A model generated the notes under the pieces. The model made no database searches. It saw only the letters and a program-made list of their open reading frames with translations, and had not been told where the DNA came from. Made by a program: the position numbers and the translations under genes. From Verrucomicrobia subdivision 6 bacterium (lineage in GTDB: Bacteria > Verrucomicrobiota > Verrucomicrobiia > Methylacidiphilales > Verrucolacustridaceae), in contig CANIEM010000011.1 in NCBI GenBank assembly GCA_947466515.1, forward strand, positions 1 through 41,958: a DNA stretch of 41,958 nucleotides, in the 5' to 3' direction. This document shows, one piece after another, positions 1 through 7,542 of the stretch (position 1 is the first letter of the stretch; each line of letters starts with the position of its first letter).

Positions 1-142
1 TATAGGCAGACCAATCAAAGGCAAGTAGAGTGGGAGGTAGGAATTGGAAAAAGGTCAAAAAGAGTTATACTCTAAGGCGTTATGTGGTAACTACATATCA
101 GGTGTAATAATTTCGCAATTCGAAACACTGGAAGCTGTTTCT

Positions 143-169
143 TTAAATACACACGAACCATGTATTTAA
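143..169. repeat. AT-rich inverted repeat beyond the tRNA 3' end
   Basis: TTAAATACA (143-151) and TGTATTTAA (161-169) form a perfect 9-bp stem with a 9-base loop, just beyond the tRNA-Thr 3' end. It could end tRNA transcription, but no T-run follows it on the minus strand, so the role is open. I see no gene in the rest of positions 1-171. Confidence 0.4.
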
Positions 170-171
170 GT

Positions 172-246
172 TGGAGCCGGCTATCAGATTTGAACTGATG
201 ACCCGCGGTTTACAAAACCGCTGCTCTACCCCTGAGCTAAGCCGGC
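172..246 (-). tRNA. tRNA-Thr (anticodon TGT)
   Basis: The minus strand folds as a full cloverleaf. The acceptor stem pairs GCCGGCT with AGCCGGC. The D arm contains TTAGCTCAGGGGTAGAGC. The anticodon stem GCGGT/ACCGC encloses the loop TTTGTAA, which gives anticodon TGT, reading threonine ACA codons. The T arm is GGTCATCAGTTCAAATCTGAT in outline, with the TTCAAAT loop. The CCA end is encoded (172-174). The gene lies 60 bases downstream of the gnd stop on the same strand and could be transcribed with it or from its own promoter; I could not identify a convincing promoter in the gap. Confidence 0.96.
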
Positions 247-306
247 AATAGTCTTATCTTCGTGCAGAAGGCTCCCTCTGCAAGCCCGCTCTCCGACCCC
301 ATAAAC

Positions 307-1782
307 CTAAACGTTGTAGGTGGAAGAAGCAGTTGTCCCGCCGTGTCCCGTCCAGTTTGTATGAAAGAACTCGCCCCGAGGCTTATCCACTCTCTCATAG
401 GTGTGAGCCCCAAAGTAATCCCGCTGGGCCTGAAGAAGATTGGCAGGCAAAACCGCACTGCGGTAGCTATCAAAAAAGGCTAACGCGGTGCTAAACGCTG
501 GAACCGGAATCCCACGCTTGGCCGCGGCCGCCACCACTGTCCGCCAGCCCTTTTGCGACTTCTTCACCTCGCCCCTAAAGTAATCGTCCAAGAGCAAATT
601 GCTCAACTTGCCATTCTTATCGTACGCCTCCTTGATTTTACCCAAGAATCGCGAACGGATAATGCACCCGCCACGCCACATCAAGGCGATGCCGCCGTAA
701 TTCAGGTTCCACTTATACTCCTTCGCCGCCGCCCTCATCAGCATGTAGCCCTGCGCATAGCTGACGATCTTCGAGGCATACAACGCATCCCGAATCTCCG
801 CAATGAACGCTTTCTTTTTCTCAGGATCTTTCGCTGCCGGGAGCAAAGGCTTCGGTCCCTTCAACTTCTTCGCCGCCGCCACTCTCTCATCCTTCAAGGC
901 GGAAACACAACGAGCATAGACCGCTTCCGCCATCAAGGTGATCGGAATTCCAAGATCCTGCGAATTGATCACCGTCCACTTGCCCGTCCCCTTCTGCCCC
1001 GCTGTATCCAGAATCTTATCCACCAGCGGCGACCCATCAGCGTCTTTCTTCGCCAAAATATCTCTGGAGATCTCAATCAGGTAGCTATCCAACTCCCCCT
1101 TATTCCAATCCGCAAAAACATTGTGCATCTCATCAGGGGTCATCCCCAAACCGTTCTTCATCAGATTATACGCCTCGCAGATCAGCTGCATGTCTCCGTA
1201 CTCAATTCCATTATGCACCATCTTGACGTAGTGACCTGCCCCTTGCTCCCCTACCCAATCACAACAGGGCACCCCTCCGTCCACCTTCGCAGAAATATCC
1301 TGCAAAATCTTTTTCACAAAGGGCCAAGCCGCTGGCGAGCCCCCAGGCATGATACTCGGACCGTGCCGTGCACCCTCTTCCCCACCCGATACCCCCGTAC
1401 CAATATAAAGCAGTCCTTTGGCTTCAACTTCCTTTTGCCGCCTGTTCGTATCCTCAAAAAGCGAATTACCGCCGTCGATAATAATGTCCCCTTTTTCCAA
1501 GAATGGCATCACCTCTTGAATAAAATCATCCACCGGTTGACCCGCCTTGACCAAAAGCATCACCCTCCGCGGCCTCTTCAACATCGAGACCATCTCCTGA
1601 ATCGAGTGGGCTCCCAACACTTTTGTGCCCTTCGCTTGGTTCGCGAGGAAATCGTCCACCTTGGAGACGGTACGATTAAAGGCCACCACGGTGTAACCGT
1701 GGTCATTCATGTTCAGAATAATGTTTTGGCCCATGACGGCCAGCCCGATGAGGGCGATATCACCTTGGGGTTCGTTTGACAT
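307..1782 (-). CDS. gnd: 6-phosphogluconate dehydrogenase, decarboxylating
   Basis: This gene encodes the cytoplasmic enzyme that oxidatively decarboxylates 6-phosphogluconate to ribulose-5-phosphate with NADP (or NAD). Its 491 residues are slightly longer than the usual 470-480. The N-terminal Rossmann motif is GLAVMGQN (residues 13-20), with FNRT near 35-38 at the cofactor ribose/phosphate site. The substrate and catalytic segments are GVSGGEEGARHGPSIMPGG (130-148) and GHYVKMVHNGIEYGD (183-197), which carry the catalytic Lys187. The all-helical C-terminal half includes the family ILDTAGQKGTGKWT segment. It is last in a four-gene unit and starts 3 bases after the stop of the PfkB kinase. That position suggests a catabolic role downstream of sugar-acid phosphorylation, rather than only the oxidative pentose pathway with zwf, which is not nearby. 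Confidence 0.97.
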   Translation of the reverse strand: MSNEPQGDIALIGLAVMGQNIILNMNDHGYTVVAFNRTVSKVDDFLANQAKGTKVLGAHSIQEMVSMLKRPRRVMLLVKAGQPVDDFIQEVMPFLEKGDIIIDGGNSLFEDTNRRQKEVEAKGLLYIGTGVSGGEEGARHGPSIMPGGSPAAWPFVKKILQDISAKVDGGVPCCDWVGEQGAGHYVKMVHNGIEYGDMQLICEAYNLMKNGLGMTPDEMHNVFADWNKGELDSYLIEISRDILAKKDADGSPLVDKILDTAGQKGTGKWTVINSQDLGIPITLMAEAVYARCVSALKDERVAAAKKLKGPKPLLPAAKDPEKKKAFIAEIRDALYASKIVSYAQGYMLMRAAAKEYKWNLNYGGIALMWRGGCIIRSRFLGKIKEAYDKNGKLSNLLLDDYFRGEVKKSQKGWRTVVAAAAKRGIPVPAFSTALAFFDSYRSAVLPANLLQAQRDYFGAHTYERVDKPRGEFFHTNWTGHGGTTASSTYNV

Positions 1783-1785
1783 AAA

Positions 1786-2868
1786 TTATCTTTGAATACG
1801 GGCCGATCCGCCCTGCGCAAAAGCCTTCACCTGATCGACCGTCGCCATGGTGGTATCGCCAGGGAACGTCGTCAGTAGTGCTCCGTGAGCCCAGCCGAGT
1901 TTGACTGCTTCCGCCGCATCCAACCCAGAAAGTAGCCCGTAAATAAAACCACCCGCAAAACCATCCCCGCCTCCCACCCGATCAATCACCTGCAGTTCAC
2001 AAGTCGGCGCCTGATGGGTCTCCCCATTCACCCAAGCCACCGCACTCCAACTATGGTGGTTCGTGGTATGGACTTCTCGCAAGGTAGTCGCCACCGCCTG
2101 GACGTGCGGATGTTTCTTAATGACATTTTTAATCATACTCAAGAAAGCGCTTGGATCGATTTTCGATTTCGCATGCACATCAGGCCCAGGAATGCCCAAG
2201 CCCAACTGCAAATCCTCCTCATTCCCCACCAAAACGTCCACGTGCTTGACGATCTTATCGAGAATTGCCACCGCCCGATCGTGTCCGCCGTGAATATTCC
2301 AGAGCTTCGCCCGGTAATTCAGATCAAACGAGGTCACCGCCCCTGCCGCCTTGGCTGCTTGCATCGCTTCAACGATCAGCTCAGGGGTCGTAGTCGAAAG
2401 AGCTGCGAAAATCCCCCCACTATGAAACCAGCGCACCCCACCCGCGAAAATCTTCTTCCAGTCAAAATCCCCTGGCTTGAGCAATCCAGCCGCTTCATTA
2501 CACCGATTATAGAACACCACTGGAGCACGCACCCCATGACCGCGATCACTGTACACCGCCGCCATATTCGGACCGTTCACCCCGTCATGCTTGAATTTCT
2601 TGTAAAAAGGTTTCACCCCCATCGCTCGTACCCGCTCGGCAATCAGGTCACCAATCGGATACTCGACCATGGCTGAGGCCAACCCAGTCTGCATTCCAAA
2701 GCAGTCGGCTAGATTCGCCGCCACATTAAATTCGCCCCCGCTGACGTGAATTTGACACTCGGTCGCTTTACGAAAAGGAATGATTCCAGGATCCAACCGA
2801 TGCACTAAAGCCCCCAACGAAAGGAAATCGAGCGCTCCATCGGGTTTGACCTTTAGTTTAGTACTCAT
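1786..2868 (-). CDS. PfkB-family sugar (acid) kinase, KDG kinase-like
   Basis: This 360-residue ribokinase-fold enzyme phosphorylates a sugar or sugar acid with ATP. Visible marks are the N-terminal HVSGGEFNVAANLA (41-54), the KDG-kinase-like SFDLNYRAKLW (180-190), and the PfkB signature DRVGGGDGFAGGF (296-308), whose Asp302 is the predicted catalytic base. That signature reads GGGD where most members have GAGD. Homology alone would name it 2-keto-3-deoxygluconate kinase (KdgK). However, it sits between a LarA-type epimerase (36-base gap) and gnd (3-base gap), and no KDPG aldolase or mannonate dehydratase is present. Gluconate is therefore a second candidate substrate. The family is certain; the substrate is not. 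Confidence 0.82.
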   Translation of the reverse strand: MSTKLKVKPDGALDFLSLGALVHRLDPGIIPFRKATECQIHVSGGEFNVAANLADCFGMQTGLASAMVEYPIGDLIAERVRAMGVKPFYKKFKHDGVNGPNMAAVYSDRGHGVRAPVVFYNRCNEAAGLLKPGDFDWKKIFAGGVRWFHSGGIFAALSTTTPELIVEAMQAAKAAGAVTSFDLNYRAKLWNIHGGHDRAVAILDKIVKHVDVLVGNEEDLQLGLGIPGPDVHAKSKIDPSAFLSMIKNVIKKHPHVQAVATTLREVHTTNHHSWSAVAWVNGETHQAPTCELQVIDRVGGGDGFAGGFIYGLLSGLDAAEAVKLGWAHGALLTTFPGDTTMATVDQVKAFAQGGSARIQR

Positions 2869-2904
2869 GAATGCAAAGCAACTTAAAGGGAAAACCTCTT
2901 TTTG

Positions 2905-4152
2905 TTAAGCAGAATGTTCATCTTCAAGGCGATACAGATTCTCCCCAGCCTTCGGAACCAGCAAAATCCCCTCCTCTTCGCGATTAGCAAAGTCTTCCTT
3001 TCGAATCGTTTTAGGGTCCCGATAACCAAGATTAATCTCGCGACAAATCTTTTCTGGTATTCCCGTCGCTAAAACCACCCGGGCTCTCGGTTTTTCGACT
3101 CCATTCTCGTAGGTTCCGCCACCATAGACGTGGGTGGAGTGGGCCAGTACTCCCCAGGACTCATCCTTGAACTTGTCCCACTGCTTTAAAAAATAGTCCC
3201 GGCAGTGATACCCGAGCCGACGGATCAACTTTCCGTGGGTGATCGACACTTCCGTCAGATGCGGAGCGTAAATAATCAGCTCCCCGCCCTCGGCCAAAAC
3301 TGGCTCCAGTTTGTACATACACTTCCCTGCCACCCACAGTTCGTCATACATCGCAGGGGCACAGGATAAGATCTGCCGAAACGGCTTCTTTTTACGAATG
3401 ATGTGAAGCTGTGCCGAAAGATCGGCCGCCTTTTCCCAAGCGGACTCAGGGGTTCCCACAAATAAGCCCGCCAAAGATGCATCGGCTCGCACCACCATCG
3501 AGACACACCATTTCCGCGTCTTGACCAGCGCTGCCGCCCGGTCGACCACCTTGCGGACTGGGGTCCACTTTTTCCCGATGATTCCTGGATTGGTGACCAC
3601 CGCTCCAAGCCAATGAAAGAAGTTCAGAACCTCGGGACCGCTGATCCCTGGAAAAAGGTACTTGTTGCCACCGGAAAATCCGACGACTTCATGAGGAAAG
3701 GTCGGCCCCAGTATCACCAGCTCGTCATACTCCAACGCCACACGGTTGATCCGAACCTTAACCTCCATCTCAAAGAGGCCACTGGTCAGATCCCGGATTT
3801 CGCTAGAAGGAATTTTCCCGATCTCGACCAAGGCCCGATCATCATCCCAGGCATGATTCAGAAGTTGAACCTTGGGATAAGACTTCTCCTTCTCTGCCAG
3901 AGTCAGATCCAGTCGATGACAGATCGCCTCCTGACTCATCGGCGGATGGGTTCCCAGTGCCACCATCACATCGACCTTTTTCGCCACCGAGCCTAACGAG
4001 GCGTGGACCTCCTTGAACATCTGCCCGACTGGGGCCGTGCGGGTATGATCGGGAACGATCAGCAGAACTTTTCGATTCTTGAATTCACCCTGGGGCAAGC
4101 CTGTCTTGAGGATTTGTTTCACCTCCTCAGGAGAAAGGGATTTCTCGGCCAT
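2905..4152 (-). CDS. LarA-family nickel-dependent 2-hydroxyacid racemase/epimerase homologue
   Basis: This 415-residue protein belongs to the lactate racemase LarA superfamily (DUF2088), whose members use a nickel-pincer nucleotide cofactor to invert C2 of 2-hydroxyacids. The key residues can be traced by spacing to the Lactobacillus enzyme: the arginine in DHTRTAP (Arg38), His69 in GTHPPMS, then FPHEVVGFSGGNKYLFPG (152-169) carrying His154 and the cofactor-bound Lys164 exactly ten residues on, and His180 in NFFHW. All expected metal or catalytic positions are intact, so an active enzyme is likely. Superfamily members include lactate, malate and phenyllactate racemases and a D-gluconate 2-epimerase. 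Its start overlaps the SDR stop by one base (TGATG), and the neighbours act on sugar acids, so I infer mannonate/gluconate epimerisation. The cofactor genes larB, larC and larE are not in the window. Confidence 0.85.
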   Translation of the reverse strand: MAEKSLSPEEVKQILKTGLPQGEFKNRKVLLIVPDHTRTAPVGQMFKEVHASLGSVAKKVDVMVALGTHPPMSQEAICHRLDLTLAEKEKSYPKVQLLNHAWDDDRALVEIGKIPSSEIRDLTSGLFEMEVKVRINRVALEYDELVILGPTFPHEVVGFSGGNKYLFPGISGPEVLNFFHWLGAVVTNPGIIGKKWTPVRKVVDRAAALVKTRKWCVSMVVRADASLAGLFVGTPESAWEKAADLSAQLHIIRKKKPFRQILSCAPAMYDELWVAGKCMYKLEPVLAEGGELIIYAPHLTEVSITHGKLIRRLGYHCRDYFLKQWDKFKDESWGVLAHSTHVYGGGTYENGVEKPRARVVLATGIPEKICREINLGYRDPKTIRKEDFANREEEGILLVPKAGENLYRLEDEHSA

Positions 4153-4964
4153 CAGATCGTCTGGGAAAGGAAACCGCCATCCACCCGAAGATCGATGCCA
4201 GTCACAAATCCACTCGCCTTCGGGCTAGCCAGAAAGACCGTTGCCCCGATCAGCTCATTCGGCTCACCGAAACGGCCCATGGGGGTGTGCCCCATGATCG
4301 ATTTGGCCCGATCGGTTGGGGTGCCGTCATCCTTAAAGAGAAGCTTCCTGTTTTGTTCGGCGGGGAAGAAACCTGGAGTGATGGTGTTGACCCGTATTCC
4401 GTGGGGAGCCCATTCCCTAGCCAGAAACTGGCTCAAACTGATCACCGCGGCTTTGGCGGCAGAATACGCCACCACCTTGGAGAGTGGAATATGGGCGGAA
4501 ACGCTGGCGATATTGATGATGCTTCCCTTTTTCCGCTTGAGCATTCCCGCGCCGAAGACCTGACACGGCAAAAGGGCTCCGCCAACAAGATTGAGATCGA
4601 AGTTCTCCTTCCAAGCTGAGAGGGCGAGAGTGGTCATCGGATTCTCTGGAGTGACCACTGCCGCTGGTTGGTTTCCTCCAGCCGCATTCACTAAAATGGT
4701 GGTTGGCCCGAGCTCCTTTTCTACTCTCTGCTCGGCCTGCTCGAGACCTTTCGGATCCAAAGCGTCAACCGACAAGAAAATAGCCTGCCCGTGCTTGGAA
4801 AGTTCTTTGGCCTTGGCCTCACCCCTCTCCTTATTTCTGCCTAAAATGGCAACCTTGGCACCGGCTTGGGCTAAGCCCTGCGCCATCGCCCCGCCGAGAC
4901 CTCCAGTCCCGCCAAGAACAACCGCCACTTCACCCGTAAGGTCGAATAGAGGATCTATCTTCAT
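4152..4964 (-). CDS. SDR-family D-mannonate oxidoreductase (fructuronate reductase)
   Basis: A 270-residue short-chain dehydrogenase/reductase. The NAD(P) loop is GGTGGLGGA (18-26), NAAGGN lies at 93-98, and the catalytic set is Ser154 or Ser156 with Tyr167 and Lys171 (YSAAK). The NAAGGN motif and the TPGFFPAEQNR segment (196-206) resemble the SDR-type fructuronate reductases of uronate operons, such as Bacillus UxuB/YjmF. These reduce D-fructuronate, the product of UxaC, to D-mannonate. It is first in the four-gene unit SDR-LarA-PfkB-gnd, and its stop overlaps the next start. Another sugar-acid substrate is possible, but uxaC and an ExuT-like transporter upstream favour the fructuronate/mannonate step. 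Confidence 0.83.
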   Translation of the reverse strand: MKIDPLFDLTGEVAVVLGGTGGLGGAMAQGLAQAGAKVAILGRNKERGEAKAKELSKHGQAIFLSVDALDPKGLEQAEQRVEKELGPTTILVNAAGGNQPAAVVTPENPMTTLALSAWKENFDLNLVGGALLPCQVFGAGMLKRKKGSIINIASVSAHIPLSKVVAYSAAKAAVISLSQFLAREWAPHGIRVNTITPGFFPAEQNRKLLFKDDGTPTDRAKSIMGHTPMGRFGEPNELIGATVFLASPKASGFVTGIDLRVDGGFLSQTI

Positions 4965-5025
4965 AACTCAACCATCCTAGTCGAAAACCATCCTTAGGGC
5001 ACACCGCAATTTACGATGCCTGGCA

Positions 5026-5078
5026 CCCTTTCCCGTGCTCGCAGCATGCTCGCAGCATGCTGCGAGCACGGATAAGGG
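5026..5078. repeat. Strong REP-like hairpin with internal tandem repeat
   Basis: A perfect 16-bp inverted repeat (5033-5048 against 5056-5071) encloses a 7-base loop. An outer CCCTT/AAGGG pair (5026-5030, 5074-5078) extends the stem after a small internal loop. The 11-mer CTCGCAGCATG occurs twice in tandem (5038-5048, 5049-5059), so an alternative pairing register exists. It lies between the uronate operon start and the VapBC insert. A T-run is absent, so it looks more like a dispersed REP/MITE-type element than a terminator. Confidence 0.7.
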
Positions 5079-5108
5079 CGGCCTTGAGTAGGTATCGCCC
5101 CATATTCA

Positions 5109-5133
5109 CCTTACTTAGTATTGACTAGTAAGG
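5109..5133. promoter_or_regulatory. Probable VapB operator (inverted repeat) upstream of vapBC
   Basis: CCTTACT (5109-5115) and AGTAAGG (5127-5133) form an inverted repeat centred 34 bases before the vapB start, and a TTGACT hexamer lies within it (5121-5126). AbrB-type antitoxins repress their own operon by binding such palindromes, so this is the likely autoregulatory site. Binding is inferred from position and symmetry only. Confidence 0.5.
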
Positions 5134-5154
5134 CGAAACGAGCCACCTTGTCTT

Positions 5155-5424
5155 ATGGCTACGATCAAGCTCACTTCGAAGCGTCAGGCGACCCTCCCGG
5201 TTCAAGTCTGCCAGGAGCTCGGAATTGCCATCGGGGATAAGATGGAACTTCTGCCTCTGCATCACAACAACCAGAAGGTATGGGTGCTGAAACCAGTCCT
5301 GAAATCCACATCGCCATGGATCGGTTCCTTAAACCATTTCGCTGCGCAGGCCAAGTCCCCTTGGACCCGTGAAGGCCAAGGGGAACTCACCGGCCGAGCT
5401 ATGGCTCGGGATTCAGGTAGATGA
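5155..5424 (+). CDS. vapB: AbrB/SpoVT-type antitoxin (VapB)
   Basis: This 89-residue protein has an N-terminal swapped-hairpin DNA-binding domain of the AbrB/MazE type (about residues 3-47, KLTSKRQATLPVQVCQELGI). A tail follows that would bind and neutralise the partner toxin. It overlaps the PIN-domain toxin by four bases (ATGA), the usual layout for antitoxin-toxin pairs. It is expected to neutralise VapC and, with it, repress the operon through the inverted repeat just upstream. The pair runs on the plus strand inside an otherwise minus-strand uronate locus, which suggests insertion. Confidence 0.85.
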   Translation: MATIKLTSKRQATLPVQVCQELGIAIGDKMELLPLHHNNQKVWVLKPVLKSTSPWIGSLNHFAAQAKSPWTREGQGELTGRAMARDSGR

Positions 5425-5819
5425 GTTCCGGTCTCGATACGAGTTTTATCATCCGCCTCTTAACTGGCGATCCCCCCGACCAGGCGGCACGAGCACAGGC
5501 AATGCTGGAGCGCTGTATTGAGCGCGGCCAACGGCCGCTCGTCACCGACCTGGTTGTCGTCGAAGCCTATTTTGCTCTGCAATCCCATTACCAAGTCCCC
5601 AAGGCCGAAGCATTGGAAGCCTTGCTGCGTCTACTGCAAAGCGGAGACGTAAAACCGGTGGGCTTTGCACTGGAAATCATGAAGAGCACTCCCAATCTGG
5701 CCATGGCGAAACCAGGCTTTGTCGATCGAATCATCCACGCTGAGGTTCGAAGCCATAATAGCCGATTGCTGACCTTCGAAAAGGCAGCAACAAAACTGGC
5801 AAGCACAACCGTCCTCTGA
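5421..5819 (+). CDS. vapC: PIN-domain ribonuclease toxin (VapC)
   Basis: This 132-residue PIN-domain protein is the likely ribonuclease toxin of the pair. The acidic active-site residues expected of the fold are visible: Asp6 in GLDTSFI, Glu48 in VVVEAYFAL and Asp102 in PGFVDRIIHAE. Glu120 (TFEKA) sits where the fourth acid is often Asp. Known VapC toxins cut tRNA or rRNA; the target here is unknown. The start overlaps vapB by four bases. The gene ends 27 bases before the convergent uxaC stop. The full set of acidic residues argues against decay. Confidence 0.85.
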   Translation: MSSGLDTSFIIRLLTGDPPDQAARAQAMLERCIERGQRPLVTDLVVVEAYFALQSHYQVPKAEALEALLRLLQSGDVKPVGFALEIMKSTPNLAMAKPGFVDRIIHAEVRSHNSRLLTFEKAATKLASTTVL

Positions 5820-5846
5820 CCCAAGCCAACACCCCACAAAACAGAT

Positions 5847-7304
5847 TTAAACCTTCCCCGCCTCCATTCCGAAATACGCTGTGGCGTTGCGATAAGAGAT
5901 ATCCCGGACCATTCCCTCCAGTAGTTTCATATCCTTGGGCAACGTTCCGTTCTCCACCTCTTCCCCAAGGATCTGACAGAGCAACCTGCGGAAATATTCG
6001 TGCCGTGGATAGCTCAGGAAACTTCGTGAATCGGTAATCATCCCGACAAAGTTAGCTAGGAGCCCCAAACTCGAGAGCGCGTTCATCTGCCACTTCATCC
6101 CCTCCAGTTGATCGAGAAACCACCAGCCGCTCCCGAACTGAATCTTGCCCCTCACCCCACCCCCTTGATAGTTCCCGCACAACGTTGCCACGGCGTAGTT
6201 GTCCGCTGGATTCAAATTATAGAGCACCATCTTGGGTAGTTTGCCACGCCCCTCCAACTCATCCATGTACCCCGCCAATCGATCGATCTGCGGCCAATCC
6301 CCAATCGAATCAAAACCACTATCAGGCCCAATCTCCTTCGCGCCCTTTGAATTGGCATTCCTCAAGGCTCCAAAGTGCAACTGTTTCACCCAACCCCGCT
6401 TGGCGTCCAACTCCCCGAAATAGACCATCATGAATCCTCGATACGCATCCATATCGGCCAGATCCACTCGCCTGCCCTCCAAAGCCATCCCATAAACTCG
6501 TGCCGCATCTTCCTCACTTCCTCCCTTGCCGTAGGCATGATTTAGGCCGTGATCGGAAAGTCGGCCGCCCTGCGCATGAAAAAACTCATGCCGTTTGTCT
6601 AATGCGGTCAGAAAAGCAGAAAACGTAGCACAAGAAGATCTCGTCGCCTTTTCTAACTTAAAAACCCACTCACGGAAAAGCGCAGGTTGCTCCACTTGCA
6701 ACGCCTTGTCGGGCCGGAAAGCAGGATAAACCCGAGTTCCCATTCCGCTGGCACGAATCTTCTGGTGATGAGCCAAATCGTCACAGGGATCGTCCGTCGT
6801 CCCGATGACCGACACCCGATTAGCTTTGAGGATCTTCTGGGCCGAAAGGCTTTTCAGCTTTTCGTTCGCCTTAGACCAGATCTTCGGGGCGCTCTCCTCA
6901 TTAAGGATTTCTTTGATCCCAAAAAACCGATCCAGCTCCAGATGGGTCCAGTGCCAAAGAGGATTACGAATCAAACGCGGCAAGGTTTGGGCGTAGGCGA
7001 GAAACTTTTCGTACGGTCTGGCCTTGCCCGTAATGTGGCTTTCGGGAATGCCATTGGCCCGCATCGCGCGCCACTTGTAGTGATCTCCTCCTAGCCAAAC
7101 CTCCGACAAATCAGCCCATTTCTTGTCCTCCGCAATCTCCTTAGGCGAAAGATGACAGTGATAGTCGTAAATCGGCTCCTGTGCGGCGGACGCATAAAGC
7201 TCCTGTGCCGTCTTCGTCGTCAGCAAGAAATCAGGCTGAGTGACCGGGTTCTTGACTGGGACACTCTTGACCATCTTCCGGGTTGGCTTACTAGTGGCAC
7301 GCAT
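5847..7304 (-). CDS. uxaC: Uronate (glucuronate/galacturonate) isomerase
   Basis: UxaC converts D-glucuronate to D-fructuronate (and galacturonate to tagaturonate), the entry step of hexuronate catabolism. The amidohydrolase-like metal motif YDYHCHLS lies near residues 46-53. Family segments such as EVWLGGDHYKWRAMRANGI and the C-terminal ITDSRSFLSYPRHEYFRR are clear. I start at the ATG at 7304 (485 residues); a TTG directly before it and an ATG ten codons later are alternatives, and none has a clear ribosome site. Its product feeds the SDR reductase encoded about 900 bases downstream on the same strand, beyond the vapBC insert. Confidence 0.96.
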   Translation of the reverse strand: MRATSKPTRKMVKSVPVKNPVTQPDFLLTTKTAQELYASAAQEPIYDYHCHLSPKEIAEDKKWADLSEVWLGGDHYKWRAMRANGIPESHITGKARPYEKFLAYAQTLPRLIRNPLWHWTHLELDRFFGIKEILNEESAPKIWSKANEKLKSLSAQKILKANRVSVIGTTDDPCDDLAHHQKIRASGMGTRVYPAFRPDKALQVEQPALFREWVFKLEKATRSSCATFSAFLTALDKRHEFFHAQGGRLSDHGLNHAYGKGGSEEDAARVYGMALEGRRVDLADMDAYRGFMMVYFGELDAKRGWVKQLHFGALRNANSKGAKEIGPDSGFDSIGDWPQIDRLAGYMDELEGRGKLPKMVLYNLNPADNYAVATLCGNYQGGGVRGKIQFGSGWWFLDQLEGMKWQMNALSSLGLLANFVGMITDSRSFLSYPRHEYFRRLLCQILGEEVENGTLPKDMKLLEGMVRDISYRNATAYFGMEAGKV

Positions 7305-7486
7305 CAAAGTAGTATAGCTGGATTAGCCCTATCGAGAAGAGCCAATTGGACTTCTCACAATGGTTAAAATTCGTGCACCGACCGAAATAGGACCAGTGCC
7401 ACCTTTCGTTGCTCTAACTAACTGTAAAAATTAAAGACGCCTAGACCATCCAAAAGGAGTAGAATTAAGAATAGCTAATTGTCTTG

Positions 7487-7509
7487 GTGATTTCCTTACA
7501 GGAAATCAC
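7487..7509. terminator. Hairpin downstream of the small secreted-protein gene
   Basis: GTGATTTCC (7487-7495) and GGAAATCAC (7501-7509) make a perfect 9-bp stem with the loop TTACA, about 33 bases after the stop of the 7543-7917 gene. It may end or attenuate that transcript before uxaC. No clear T-run follows, so termination is uncertain. The rest of the 7305-7542 gap shows no gene or convincing promoter. Confidence 0.4.
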
Positions 7510-7542
7510 TACTGACTCCCGCAAAAACCAGTGCCGAGACTA

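Noticed and set aside
553-1779. 408-codon open frame on the plus strand
   Set aside because: It lies wholly antisense to gnd and its translation (His/Arg/Leu-rich, no domain) is the mirror of a conserved gene.
2014-2676. 220-codon plus-strand frame
   Set aside because: Antisense to the PfkB kinase, with no ribosome site and no family similarity.
3613-4563. Plus-strand frames of 127 and 186 codons
   Set aside because: They are antisense to the LarA and SDR genes; codon-bias shadows.
7305-7307. TTG as the uxaC start
   Set aside because: It directly precedes an ATG in the same frame; the ATG is preferred and neither has a better ribosome site.
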